DNA of 49,735 nt from Candidatus Nitrosopumilus sp. GTDB lineage: Archaea; Thermoproteota; Nitrososphaeria; Nitrososphaerales; Nitrosopumilaceae. How positions within the stretch are numbered: the stretch's first letter is position 1; each line of letters starts with the position of its first letter. This document shows, in pieces, positions 35,509 to 44,928 of the stretch. Made by a program: the position numbers and the translations under genes. The stretch spans positions 1 through 49,735 of the forward strand of contig JACNFR010000031.1 in NCBI GenBank assembly GCA_014384555.1, given 5' to 3'. A model generated the notes under the pieces. That model was given only the letters and a program-made list of their open reading frames with translations, was not told the origin of the DNA and ran no database searches.

Positions 35509-36481
35509 AATTATCTAATGAATTTTCAAGTAAAGGCTGTGCACTAATTCCTCTTTTCCTCAAATCTTCTGCAAATTCATCTACAAACCCATGGATTGTG
35601 TAAACTTGTTCAGCTCCTGATTGCACAACCATATCAATTAACTCATTGTAATCACAATGATCACTCATAGGAAAAGAATAATCAGTTCGTCTCCCAAAAG
35701 AATATTTCATGGATTGTGCCCATCCACTAAATCCAATTGTTACAGCACCATATTTTGATTTCATGTCTTGGACAAATTTGTTTTTACTTGACATCATAGG
35801 GGCAACCATAACCCATGGCTTTTTTTCAAGCAAACCATTTTTTTCAGCTTCAGTATGTCCAATACCATCATTTAGAGATACGCCAAATTTTTGATGTAAT
35901 GTGTTCATGTCTTTTACAGAATCATGTAGGTATAATGGACCCCAGTGTCCAAAGAACTGAGTGATAGTTTGGGCTTTACCTAATTGATATCCCATCAAAA
36001 TTACAGGAACGCCTCTACCATAAAGTTCAGAAATTAATTCATTTACTTGTTTAAGAATATCTTCAAGTTTTGGAAAAACAAATTCAGGTAAGCCAAATGT
36101 GCATTCAGTGATCAAAGTTTTGCACTTTGGGATTTTAGCGCCTTTCAGAAATCCACGATCCCTAGTACAAACATCCCCAGTATAGAAAATATCATCAAAA
36201 AGTAATCCTTTAGCACCTAAAATATGGCCACTGTCAATTAAAGAGAAATCATCAAGGGATTCAACATGATTTTCCATCCTAAATCCTCTAAGATAGGCTA
36301 TTTCATTAGTCTCAATAGAAGATAAAATGGTTCCACCGTTTTTTGAGGGAAGATGATCAGAGTGTGCATGAGATACAAAGTTTATTCCATTGACATCACT
36401 GTTTTTTGGATCCAAGTAAACTCGTTTATCATCAACTTCACACAGAATTCCATTCTTTGTCATCCTGACTTTACTAGGCAA
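35498..36481 (-). CDS. Metallo-beta-lactamase/beta-CASP nuclease-like protein
   Basis: 327 residues. The MBL motif HAHSDH (38-43) is followed by SGHILGAKGLLF, FYTGD, SDHCDYNEL and a C-terminal VYTIHGF strand. This matches the exonuclease/mRNA-3'-end-processing group (Artemis/SNM1- or ligase-associated exonuclease-like), acting on nucleic acids with two zinc ions. Start ATG 36481. Its end overlaps the convergent Cys-rich gene by 11 bp. Confidence 0.85.
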   Translation of the reverse strand: MPSKVRMTKNGILCEVDDKRVYLDPKNSDVNGINFVSHAHSDHLPSKNGGTILSSIETNEIAYLRGFRMENHVESLDDFSLIDSGHILGAKGLLFDDIFYTGDVCTRDRGFLKGAKIPKCKTLITECTFGLPEFVFPKLEDILKQVNELISELYGRGVPVILMGYQLGKAQTITQFFGHWGPLYLHDSVKDMNTLHQKFGVSLNDGIGHTEAEKNGLLEKKPWVMVAPMMSSKNKFVQDMKSKYGAVTIGFSGWAQSMKYSFGRRTDYSFPMSDHCDYNELIDMVVQSGAEQVYTIHGFVDEFAEDLRKRGISAQPLLENSLDNFTS

Positions 36482-36539
36482 TGAAAATCAAATCAGTTGG
36501 ATTTGATATAAATTGCAGGTTTGATCTACTATTGACTAG

Positions 36540-37157
36540 TTGCTAAATCTAGGAATTCTAATCTCAGGTCGTGGGAGTAACATGGAATCCATCCTAAAGG
36601 CAATTAAGAAAAAAAAGATTCCAATCAATCCAACTATAGTAATTTCTAACAAACATGATGCCAAAGGACTCAAAATAGCTCAAAAATTAGGAGTCAAAAT
36701 CGAAGTGGTTCAGAGTAAAGGATTCAAAGGAACCAGAGCCGAATACGATAAAGAAATTATTTCTATCCTCACAAAACATGGAGTCACGCCAAAAAATGGC
36801 CTTGTATGCCTTGCAGGATTTATGAGAATCATTAGTCCAGAGTTTGTCAAAAAATACAAAAACAGAATAATCAATATTCACCCAGCATTATTACCAGCAT
36901 TTCCAGGATTGGATTCACAAAAACAAGCATTAGAATATGGAGCCAAAGTGTCAGGGTGTTCAGTTCATTTTGTAGATTCAGGAATGGACACAGGACCTGT
37001 AATTATTCAAGCAGTAGTCAAGATTAATGAAAAAGATACTGAAGAATCACTTTCAAAAAGAATTCTAAAAGAAGAACATAGAATTTATCCAGAGGCAGTA
37101 AATCTATTTGCCAGAAAGAAAATCAAAGTTTCAGGCAGAAGGACAATAATTAGTTAA
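36540..37157 (+). CDS. purN: Phosphoribosylglycinamide formyltransferase
   Basis: 205 residues. SGRGSNMESIL near the start binds the phosphoribosyl group; HPALLPAFPG and the SGCSVHFVDSGMDTGPVI stretch carry catalytic Asn/His/Asp positions. It transfers formyl from 10-formyl-THF in purine synthesis. The start must be TTG 36540, because TAG precedes it directly. It lies near folD, the cyclo-ligase and purD. Confidence 0.95.
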   Translation: MLNLGILISGRGSNMESILKAIKKKKIPINPTIVISNKHDAKGLKIAQKLGVKIEVVQSKGFKGTRAEYDKEIISILTKHGVTPKNGLVCLAGFMRIISPEFVKKYKNRIINIHPALLPAFPGLDSQKQALEYGAKVSGCSVHFVDSGMDTGPVIIQAVVKINEKDTEESLSKRILKEEHRIYPEAVNLFARKKIKVSGRRTIIS

Positions 37158-37474
37158 GAATCAGGACCGCCAAAAAAATACAAAACCTTGAGTTCTTGAG
37201 TATTTCCATGAAAATAATGCTCTACATCTTTAGCTACAAAAAATAATTTATCTTTAGATACTTTGTAATCCTTGTCCTTGATTTTCAGAAAACCATTACC
37301 AGATATGACAAAATATACCTCATCACTGTCATGAGGGGTTTGTGTATCTTCTTCACCTGGTTTCAATACTAGAACTCCTGCAGCTAAACTATCCTTATTG
37401 ATAAAAGTTTGAAAGTACGAATTATTGTTTTTAATTTTTTCTAGATATGTTTCTAAATCATACTCTAGTTTCAA
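37154..37474 (-). CDS. Cupin-domain protein
   Basis: 106 residues with a single cupin barrel: PGEEDTQTPHDSDEVYFVISGNGFLKI (metal His/Glu positions) and DKLFFVAKDVEHYFHG (second motif His). Small cupins are metal-binding enzymes or sensors; the substrate is unknown. It is 2 bp downstream of the ABM-like gene and probably co-transcribed with it. It is convergent with purN. Confidence 0.85.
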   Translation of the reverse strand: MKLEYDLETYLEKIKNNNSYFQTFINKDSLAAGVLVLKPGEEDTQTPHDSDEVYFVISGNGFLKIKDKDYKVSKDKLFFVAKDVEHYFHGNTQELKVLYFFGGPDS

Positions 37475-37476
37475 TT

Positions 37477-37761
37477 TTATTCAGCAGCTACTTCGTATGT
37501 TTTTCTTTGAGGGTCTGCACTCATGAAAGAATGTCCAGTTGGGTGAATTTTTTCATGTTCAGGGCTCTGATGCATTTTGATAAAAGTCTCCTTACTCTCA
37601 TGCTCTACAAGAATTCTAAAACTTCCATCAGTGGATTTCAAGAATCGTCTTGAAATGAATCCAGGAAAATTACATAATACTTTGTTTGATTCTGCAAACC
37701 AGCTTTTGAAATCTTCTTCAGCGCCATCTTTGAGGGAAATGTCGGCTATCATTACAAACAT
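37477..37761 (-). CDS. Antibiotic-biosynthesis-monooxygenase-like (ABM) small protein
   Basis: 94 residues from ATG 37761 (MFVMIADISLKDGAEEDF); the frame runs up to TTG 37821. The ferredoxin-like ABM fold is seen in FKSWFAESNKVLCNFPGFISRRFLKS and SFRILVEHESKETF. An AT-rich TTAAAT box lies about 28 bases before ATG 37761, supporting that start. ABM proteins are heme-degrading or quinol-type oxygenases or of unknown function. Pair with the cupin. Confidence 0.75.
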   Translation of the reverse strand: MFVMIADISLKDGAEEDFKSWFAESNKVLCNFPGFISRRFLKSTDGSFRILVEHESKETFIKMHQSPEHEKIHPTGHSFMSADPQRKTYEVAAE

Positions 37762-37852
37762 GATATGACTAGGAAAAGAACCATTTAATTTCTTTTCCAC
37801 GATTTTCAACTTGAATTCCAAGAATTAAATATCTACAAATCAAAAGCAGATC

Positions 37853-38716
37853 ATGGTAGGAGTCAAAATTGATGGTAAGCTTATTGCTCAATCAGTCAAA
37901 GACAGAGTCAAAAAAGCAGCAGAAGAGTTGAAAAAACAAGGAATTTCACCATGTTTAGCCACAGTCCTGATTGGAGAAGATCCAGCTTCTGCCACATATG
38001 TACGGAATAAACACAAGGCATGCGAGGAGGTCGGAATAGCAACCAAAGACCACAAATTAGATTCAAACATTACACAATTAGAATTAATAAAAATTATTGA
38101 CGAATTAAATTCAGATAGAACAGTTCATGGAATTCTAGTGCAACTCCCATTACCAAAACAGTTAGATGAATTTTCCACCACATCAAGAATTTCACCATTA
38201 AAAGATGTAGATGGTTTGACTCCACATAATGCAGGATTACTAGCTATGAAAAAAGCGGCATTGGTTGCATGTACACCATCAGGAGTTATGGAGATGTTTG
38301 ATTATCATGATATCAATCTAGAAGGGAAAAACATAGTACTAATCAATCGAAGTAACCTAGTAGGAAAACCACTATATCATTTATTGTTAGAAAAAAATGC
38401 CACAGTAATTACTTGTCATTCTAAAACCAAAAATTTAGCAGAATTATGTCAAGCTGCAGATATTATCATCACCGCAGTAGGCGACAGAAACAAATTCAAA
38501 TTAACTCCAGACATGATCAAAGAAGGAGCAATTGTAATTGATGTAGCAATATCAAGATTTCAAGAAAAATTGGTAGGAGATTCAGATTATGAGGAGATAA
38601 TTCAAAAAGCATCATTTGCAACACCTGTTCCAGGCGGAGTTGGACCCATGACAGTTGCAATGCTATTGAAAAATACAATAACTGCAGCATCATTGAGTAG
38701 TCAAATTGGGCAATAA
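37853..38716 (+). CDS. folD: Methylene-THF dehydrogenase/methenyl-THF cyclohydrolase
   Basis: 287 residues, bacterial-type bifunctional FolD. GEDPASATYVRNKHKACEEVGI binds folate, HGILVQLPLP and the PLKDVDGLTPHN region follow, and PCTPSGVME-type (ACTPSGVMEM) and GRSNLVGKP-like motifs (NRSNLVGKPLYHLL) form the NADP site. It interconverts methylene- and formyl-THF, supplying PurN. Start ATG 37853. It overlaps the next gene by 11 bp. Confidence 0.97.
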   Translation: MVGVKIDGKLIAQSVKDRVKKAAEELKKQGISPCLATVLIGEDPASATYVRNKHKACEEVGIATKDHKLDSNITQLELIKIIDELNSDRTVHGILVQLPLPKQLDEFSTTSRISPLKDVDGLTPHNAGLLAMKKAALVACTPSGVMEMFDYHDINLEGKNIVLINRSNLVGKPLYHLLLEKNATVITCHSKTKNLAELCQAADIIITAVGDRNKFKLTPDMIKEGAIVIDVAISRFQEKLVGDSDYEEIIQKASFATPVPGGVGPMTVAMLLKNTITAASLSSQIGQ

Positions 38717-39269
38717 TCCTGAAAAAGAATCATTACGAAATCGTCTTTTGGAAACAAGAGACAATACATCTTTTGATTTGTTAAAAATTGCAAGTGGAAA
38801 TATTCAGAAAAAATTAAAGAAAGTATATGCTTTCAAAAATGCCCAAAAAATTGGAGCGTATTACCCAATAGGAAGTGAGATTTTTACTCAAGATATAATC
38901 CAAGAATTAATCAGTCAAGGAAAGGAGGTTTTCCTGCCCAAAGTTATTGGTGAAACCATGGAATTTAGAAAAATTGAGGATTTTTCAAGCCTAGAACAAG
39001 GCAGTTTTGACATAATGGAACCAAAAGACAATTGTCCAGTTGAGAATGACCTAGATGTCATTCTAGTACCAACAGTAGGAATAGATCATAGTGGAGTTAG
39101 ATTAGGGTATGGTTATGGATTCTATGACAAATTTTTGGCAGAAAACAAAACTACAACAATTTCCCTTACCTTGGAAAAACAAATTATCAAAAAAATCCCA
39201 AAATCAGATCATGATATCTTAATTGATTGGATACTCACAGAAGATCAAATGATACATACTCAAAGATAA
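38706..39269 (+). CDS. 5-formyltetrahydrofolate cyclo-ligase
   Basis: 187 residues from TTG 38706 (the only start before the conserved NPEKESLRNRLLETRDN). It contains IGAYYPIGSEIFTQDI, KEVFLPKV and the ATP site RLGYGYGFYDKFL. It converts 5-formyl-THF to methenyl-THF, returning folate to the FolD reaction. Overlap with folD suggests co-translation. Convergent with purD. Confidence 0.95.
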   Translation: MGNNPEKESLRNRLLETRDNTSFDLLKIASGNIQKKLKKVYAFKNAQKIGAYYPIGSEIFTQDIIQELISQGKEVFLPKVIGETMEFRKIEDFSSLEQGSFDIMEPKDNCPVENDLDVILVPTVGIDHSGVRLGYGYGFYDKFLAENKTTTISLTLEKQIIKKIPKSDHDILIDWILTEDQMIHTQR

Positions 39270-40522
39270 GAAAGGCCTTTTTGGCCGATATCTTTTCGAC
39301 AAAATTTTTGAGACCAAGTAATTTTTTCAGTTGCAGCATATGCATTCTTAATTGCAGATTCCAATGTATCACCCAATGCAGTCACTCCCAATACACGTCC
39401 ACCGTTTGAAAGAATCTTTTCTCCAGATTTTTTTGTTCCAGCATGGAAAACAATTGCACCATCAGGAATAGAATCAAACCCAGTTATCTCATCATCTTTG
39501 GAATAAGCCTCAGGATATCCCTTTGATGCCAAAACAACACATACTGCAGATTTGGATTTCCAAGTAGTGGGAGGTAAAGAGGACAACGTACCATCAACAC
39601 TTGCGACAAAATAATCATACAAATCAAAATCCATTCTCATAGTAATTGGCTGACATTCAGGATCACCCATTCGAGCATTGTATTCTAAAACAAAAGGTTT
39701 GCCATCTCTAATCATAATTCCAGCATACAAAAATCCCTTAAACAAAATTCCTTCCTTTTTCATTGCATGGATGGTTTTTTCAATAACTTCTTCTTGAATT
39801 ATTTTTGCTAAACTATCATTAACTATAGGAGTAGGAGAATATGCACCCATTCCTCCAGTGTTTGGACCCTCATCATTATCAAAAATTCTCTTATGATCTT
39901 GACTAGAAGCCATAGGAATAGCAATATCTCCATCTGAAAGGGCAATGTATGAGGCTTCAATTCCATCAATTCTTTCCTCAATGATAATTCGATTTCCAGC
40001 ATCACCAAATGTCTTATTTACCAAAATGGTTTGAATTGCAGAAATTGCCTCATCATTACTATTGCAAACAATTACACCTTTTCCTGCTGCAAGGCCATCA
40101 GCCTTTACAACCACATTGTAGTCAAGGGATTCAACATATTCTTGAGCTTTTTGAGGATCATCAAATATTTCAAAACGAGCAGTTGGGATTTCGTTTCTTT
40201 TCATGAAGTCTTTTGCCCAAATCTTACTGGATTCAAGTTGAGCTGCTTGCTGAGAAGGGCCAAAAACTTTCAGACCTAATTTATTGAATTTATCAACAAT
40301 TCCGGCAGCTAGAGGATCCTCAGGTCCAACCACAGTAAAACAATTATTCTTTTGAGCAAAATCGGCTAATCCATCTAAATCATCAACATTAATTGGAACA
40401 TTATTTTCTGTTCCCCCATTTCCAGGGGCAGTAAAAACAGTTTCAACTTTATCGCTTTGAGCTAATTTCCATGATAAAGCATGTTCTCGTCCACCAGAAC
40501 CAATCACTAAGACATTTACCAA
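39260..40522 (-). CDS. purD: Phosphoribosylamine-glycine ligase
   Basis: About 420 residues. NVLVIGSGGREHALSWKLA opens the family domain, then PEDPLAAGIVDKF, an ATP-grasp domain with VVKADGLAAGKGVIV, NTGGMGAYSP and MGDPECQPI. It makes GAR from phosphoribosylamine and glycine, the step before PurN. The frame opens at TTG 40567; TTG 40525 or 40522 gives the family start. Divergent from ileS. Confidence 0.95.
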   Translation of the reverse strand: MVNVLVIGSGGREHALSWKLAQSDKVETVFTAPGNGGTENNVPINVDDLDGLADFAQKNNCFTVVGPEDPLAAGIVDKFNKLGLKVFGPSQQAAQLESSKIWAKDFMKRNEIPTARFEIFDDPQKAQEYVESLDYNVVVKADGLAAGKGVIVCNSNDEAISAIQTILVNKTFGDAGNRIIIEERIDGIEASYIALSDGDIAIPMASSQDHKRIFDNDEGPNTGGMGAYSPTPIVNDSLAKIIQEEVIEKTIHAMKKEGILFKGFLYAGIMIRDGKPFVLEYNARMGDPECQPITMRMDFDLYDYFVASVDGTLSSLPPTTWKSKSAVCVVLASKGYPEAYSKDDEITGFDSIPDGAIVFHAGTKKSGEKILSNGGRVLGVTALGDTLESAIKNAYAATEKITWSQKFCRKDIGQKGLSYL

Positions 40523-40576
40523 CAAAAAATTATCTTTTTCCCAATTATATAATCCAAGTCTCAACAAATCAATTTA

Positions 40577-40587
40577 GCTTTATAATG
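40577..40587 (+). promoter_or_regulatory. Possible TATA box of ileS
   Basis: GCTTTATAATG lies about 28 bases (centre) before ATG 40610, the spacing for a near-leaderless transcript. Unsupported by mapping. Confidence 0.45.
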
Positions 40588-40609
40588 CCACAAACATTCC
40601 AAAATTCAG

Positions 40610-43600
40610 ATGGAACTTTCTGCAAAATTTGACGCTAAAGCAATAGAATCTGAAGTTAGAAAATATATCAAATCCATTGATTTGGAAAAACAAATTTTTG
40701 CATCAGACAAGCCTGAAAAAATTAGATTTATCGAAGGCCCACCCACTATGAATGGTATCCCACATGCTGGACATCTTAGGGGCAGAGTAATCAAGGATTT
40801 GTGGTACCGATTCAATACACTACAAGGGAAAAAAATTCAATTTAATGGAGGATGGGATACACAAGGACTTCCAGTTGAATTACAAGTTGAAAAAGAATTA
40901 GGAGTAACTGGAGGAAAAAGTGAAGCCATCAAAGAATTCGGAGTTGAGAAAATTGTTTCTGAATGTAAAAAAGTCGTAGAGAAATTTAACAAGACATGGG
41001 TTGAAGTAGATGAACAACTTGGAATGTCATTTAATCATGAAAAAGCATATTGGACTTTTAGAGACGAGTTTATCGAAAGAGAATGGCAAGTCCTCAAAAA
41101 AGCATATGAAAACAAAATTTTAGAAGAAGACTTTACTGTTATTGCATATTGTCCAAGTTGTCAAACGTCACTTAGTCATGCTGAAGTCAATCAAGGATAC
41201 GAAGAAGTCAAAGATCCATCACTATACTACAAAGTCAAACTAGTGGATGAGGATGCATTTTTGATTGTATGGACTACAATGCCATTTACACTTGTGACAG
41301 ATGCAATGGTAGGATTACAGCCCGAAGAAGATTATGCGTATGTCAAAGTGGAAAATGAAACTTGGATTATTGGGAAAACAAGATTAGAAGAATTCATGGC
41401 AGAGGTAAAAATTGAAGAATATAAAATTGAGAAAACCGCAAAAGGTTCAGAATTTGAAGGAAAAAAATACATTCACCCATTATTGGATTTAATTCCAGAA
41501 CTAAATGAAATTTCAAAACTAGACAATTATCATGTGGCAGTATCAGAGACATTTGTAGATGCCAGTACAGGAAGTGGTCTGGTCCACCTATCACCTGCAA
41601 ATGGTGAGGAAGATATCAAAATTGCAAATAAACGTAAAGTCAAAATTTTCAGTCCCATTGATGACGAGGTAAAATTTACTGAAAAAGCAGGAAAATACCA
41701 GGGAATGTTTGTAAGAGATGCAGATATGCCAATTGTAGAGGATCTAAAAGAGTGCAATGCACTTGTAAAAATTGGTAAAATTAAACACAAGTATCCATTA
41801 TGCTGGAGATCACACCATCCAATTGTTTGGCTAGCTAGAAGAGGATGGTTTTACAAATTAGACAGGTTAGATAACAAAGCAATTGATGCTGCAGAAAGTG
41901 TAGAATACTTTTTTGAGCAACCAAAAAATAGATTTCTTGGAATTATCAAAGAACGACACCCATGGTGTATTTCTCGAGAAAGGATTTGGGGTTGTCCTCT
42001 ACCAGTATGGAATTGTGAGGATTGTGGCGAGAAAAATTGGTTCTTTAACAGAAAAGACATTGTGGAAGCTGCAGACAAATTACCAGACGGTCCTAACTTT
42101 GAATTACACAGACCATGGATTGACAATATTACAATAAAATGTAAAAAATGTAATGGAGTCAATACAAAAAGAGAAGAATATGTTTTAGATACTTGGCACA
42201 ACAGTGGTTCTGCACCATATTCATCTCTAACTGATGAAGAATATGCAAATGAAATTCCTGCACCATTTTTCACAGAAGGTATTGATCAAACTAGAGGTTG
42301 GGCATACACATTACTAATTGAAAATGTAATTTTAAACAACGCAGCAACTCCTCCTTACAAAGCATTCTTGTTTCAAGGACATGTGTTAGATGAGAAAGGA
42401 GGAAAAATGAGTAAAAGTAAAGGTAATGTTTTAGAAGGTGCAGAGTTACTTGAAAAATACCCAGTTGATTTAATTAGATTCTATTTTATGTGGAAAGCAA
42501 GTCCAATCGAGCCACTAAGTTTCAGTACAGACGAATTAATGTCAAGACCATATCAGGTAATTAACACATTATTCAATTTGCACCTATATTTTCAACAAAA
42601 TAGCCAATACGATAATTTTGACAAATCAAACTCTATAGAATGGGCAAAGCAAAATGATTTACTTACGTCTCCAGACATATGGCTATTATCTAAACTCCAA
42701 AAACTAATTCAGGTGCTTACTGAGAAAAATGAATCATGTAAATTTCACGAAGGGGCAAAAGCAATCGATGATTTCATAATCAACAACCTTAGTCAAATTT
42801 ACATCCCGATTACTAGAGGGGAATTATGGGATGAAGACGATGAAAAGAAAAATAGAAGATTATCAATATATGCAGTCCTAAGCGAAGTTCTAAAAACATT
42901 AGATATTCTGATTCATCCATTTTGCCCATTTACAAGTGAGCATCTATACCAGTCAATATTTCCAGGAAAACAAAGTATCCTACTTGACAAATGGCCAATA
43001 TACCAAGAAGATTTAGTCAATGAAGAAATTGAAGAGTCATTTGACATAATGAAAGACATTGTATCCATTTCTTCAGCTGCCAGAATGAAAGGAAAGTTGA
43101 AAAGAAGATGGCCATTAAATGAAGCCCAGATTTGCGTAAAGAAAGGCCAAAAAATTAAACTCGAATCATTATCTGAACTATTACAATCTCAGCTAAATGT
43201 TGAAAAATTCACAATTACTGAAACAGAAAAAGAATCAGGATTAGAACAAATTCTAGAATTAAAACAATTAGGATTACCTGTCAGAGGAGTAATTGAATTA
43301 GAAAGAAAACGAATTGGACCTAAAGCAAAACAACACATGGGAAAACTTGTTTCCACATTTAATGAAACAAATCCAGATGAGATAATTTCATCATTAGAAA
43401 AAAATTCAAAATACGATTTTAATATTGATGGAGAAACAATCTCATTAGATAATGACGATTTTATAATTGATTTTGATGCAAGTGAGAATTTTGCAGCTGC
43501 AAAAAGAGACAACTTTACTGTAATTATTTCCACATCTAGAAACAAAGAGATGATGGCAAAAGGATTGGTAAAAGACATTGCAAGAAGACTTCAAACACTT

Positions 43601-43807
43601 AGAAAAGAGAGAGGGTATACACCAACTGATGTTTTAGAAATTGCATCAATTTTAGAATTAGATGAAGAGTCACTTGAAATGATGAAAGAAAAAGCTAAAG
43701 AATTAGCATTTTTGGTCAGAGTAAAACAAGTAAACTTTACAGAATCATGTAAAGAATACAAAGAAGATGATATTGATGGTCAAAAAATCAAAATTTCAGT
43801 AGAATAG
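40610..43807 (+). CDS. ileS: Isoleucyl-tRNA synthetase
   Basis: 1065 residues, class I synthetase. GPPTMNGIPHAGH (HIGH-type motif, His 52-55 region) and KMSKSKGN are visible, with an inserted editing domain (about 185-390) and an anticodon-binding domain (about 660 onward). Zinc knuckles CPSC and CEDC/CKKC are present. It charges tRNA-Ile and edits valine. Start ATG 40610. Monocistronic and divergent from purD. Confidence 0.98.
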   Translation: MELSAKFDAKAIESEVRKYIKSIDLEKQIFASDKPEKIRFIEGPPTMNGIPHAGHLRGRVIKDLWYRFNTLQGKKIQFNGGWDTQGLPVELQVEKELGVTGGKSEAIKEFGVEKIVSECKKVVEKFNKTWVEVDEQLGMSFNHEKAYWTFRDEFIEREWQVLKKAYENKILEEDFTVIAYCPSCQTSLSHAEVNQGYEEVKDPSLYYKVKLVDEDAFLIVWTTMPFTLVTDAMVGLQPEEDYAYVKVENETWIIGKTRLEEFMAEVKIEEYKIEKTAKGSEFEGKKYIHPLLDLIPELNEISKLDNYHVAVSETFVDASTGSGLVHLSPANGEEDIKIANKRKVKIFSPIDDEVKFTEKAGKYQGMFVRDADMPIVEDLKECNALVKIGKIKHKYPLCWRSHHPIVWLARRGWFYKLDRLDNKAIDAAESVEYFFEQPKNRFLGIIKERHPWCISRERIWGCPLPVWNCEDCGEKNWFFNRKDIVEAADKLPDGPNFELHRPWIDNITIKCKKCNGVNTKREEYVLDTWHNSGSAPYSSLTDEEYANEIPAPFFTEGIDQTRGWAYTLLIENVILNNAATPPYKAFLFQGHVLDEKGGKMSKSKGNVLEGAELLEKYPVDLIRFYFMWKASPIEPLSFSTDELMSRPYQVINTLFNLHLYFQQNSQYDNFDKSNSIEWAKQNDLLTSPDIWLLSKLQKLIQVLTEKNESCKFHEGAKAIDDFIINNLSQIYIPITRGELWDEDDEKKNRRLSIYAVLSEVLKTLDILIHPFCPFTSEHLYQSIFPGKQSILLDKWPIYQEDLVNEEIEESFDIMKDIVSISSAARMKGKLKRRWPLNEAQICVKKGQKIKLESLSELLQSQLNVEKFTITETEKESGLEQILELKQLGLPVRGVIELERKRIGPKAKQHMGKLVSTFNETNPDEIISSLEKNSKYDFNIDGETISLDNDDFIIDFDASENFAAAKRDNFTVIISTSRNKEMMAKGLVKDIARRLQTLRKERGYTPTDVLEIASILELDEESLEMMKEKAKELAFLVRVKQVNFTESCKEYKEDDIDGQKIKISVE

Positions 43808-43859
43808 ATTTTGAGAATGAATGTAATATTTTTATTACAATCAGAAATCCCATAAGCAA

Positions 43860-44444
43860 ATGTCAGAATCAACCCCAAATGTTGTTGGAATTAACGTTCT
43901 AAAACAAAATGGCCTAGATGTTGATGAGTTGTTAAAGGAATTAATCAAAAATGCAGCAGTAGAATTTACTGCATACTATTACTTTACCAATCTCAGAGCA
44001 CATTGCACAGGCATGGAGGGGGAAGGATTGAAAGGAATTATCGAAGATGCAAGATTAGAAGATCTTAGTCACTTTGAATCATGTCTTGAGAGAATCTATC
44101 AGTTAGGTGGAGCTCTTCCAAATGACGCAACAGAATTTATTAAAATGTCTGGCTGCGAATTCTTACAACTTCCAGCAAATCCAACAGATCATAAAGCGAT
44201 TCTAGAAAAATGTCTCAAAGCAGAACAGGGGGCAATTGTCAACTGGAATAAAATTTGCCAGATGACATTAGGAAAAGATCCTGCCACATATGATATTGCA
44301 AAAGATATCCTAGCTGAAGAGATCGAACATGAGTCTTGGTTCCTAGAGCTAATCTATGGTAGACCATCAGGACACATGAGAAGAAAGTATGCAGGTGAAA
44401 GACCACATACAAGAAAACATTCTAGAGCATTAGATATGGCCTAA
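43860..44444 (+). CDS. Dps-like (DPSL) ferritin-family protein
   Basis: 194 residues, a four-helix ferritin-like protein. Probable metal ligands are E35, E67 and H71 in the first half, and E122, E153/E154 and H157 in the second (LAEEIEHES). Cys 49 and Cys 99 lie where DPSL proteins often keep a Cys pair. Members sequester iron and remove peroxide. The tail is basic (about 170-194), as in DNA-binding Dps. Start ATG 43860. Confidence 0.87.
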   Translation: MSESTPNVVGINVLKQNGLDVDELLKELIKNAAVEFTAYYYFTNLRAHCTGMEGEGLKGIIEDARLEDLSHFESCLERIYQLGGALPNDATEFIKMSGCEFLQLPANPTDHKAILEKCLKAEQGAIVNWNKICQMTLGKDPATYDIAKDILAEEIEHESWFLELIYGRPSGHMRRKYAGERPHTRKHSRALDMA

Positions 44445-44558
44445 GTGCCAAATCATTTTCTTTATTTTAAATTTAGAATTAAAGTGACTTCATACACGAC
44501 AAGTTGTGAAGATGCGTTGTTTTATTACGGTTAAATAGAAAAATCACATATTAGTAAT

Positions 44559-44888
44559 ATGGTAAAGCAGATCAGCCTCGATGCATGGCAAATTCAGCAT
44601 TTATCAGATCTGTTAGAAAAAGGCTCAAACATCGTTGCAAAAACAAACAGGCCAATCATTCTGTATAGACAAACACTAGAAGAAGAAGAGGAATCTTATG
44701 AAGAAATTGTGTGTTCTCTTACCAAAGGATATGTTATTGAGCAAATGGTAACATCTGGAGGAATCTTAGTTCCAAGCTTTCATCAGCAATTTGTTTTTAC
44801 TATTGAGGAATACCCTCAAGAATTGTTACGAAAAAGTAAAGATCGCTTTTTAGAAATGATTGATTTTCTAGATGAACAACTGAAATAG
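44559..44888 (+). CDS. Small protein of unknown function
   Basis: 109 residues, soluble. A helical start (SLDAWQIQHLSDLLEKG) is followed by an acidic EEEEESYEEI loop, a TKGYVIEQMVTSGGILVP strand set and a helical end. No domain recognised. It precedes sucC by 40 bp on the same strand. Start ATG 44559. Confidence 0.65.
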   Translation: MVKQISLDAWQIQHLSDLLEKGSNIVAKTNRPIILYRQTLEEEEESYEEIVCSLTKGYVIEQMVTSGGILVPSFHQQFVFTIEEYPQELLRKSKDRFLEMIDFLDEQLK

Positions 44889-44928
44889 TATCATAGTTAA
44901 TAAAGACCGTAAATTTCATGATTTTTGC

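Noticed and set aside
41851-42273. 140-residue minus ORF
   Set aside because: It lies inside ileS, opposite strand; its sequence is the complement of synthetase motifs.
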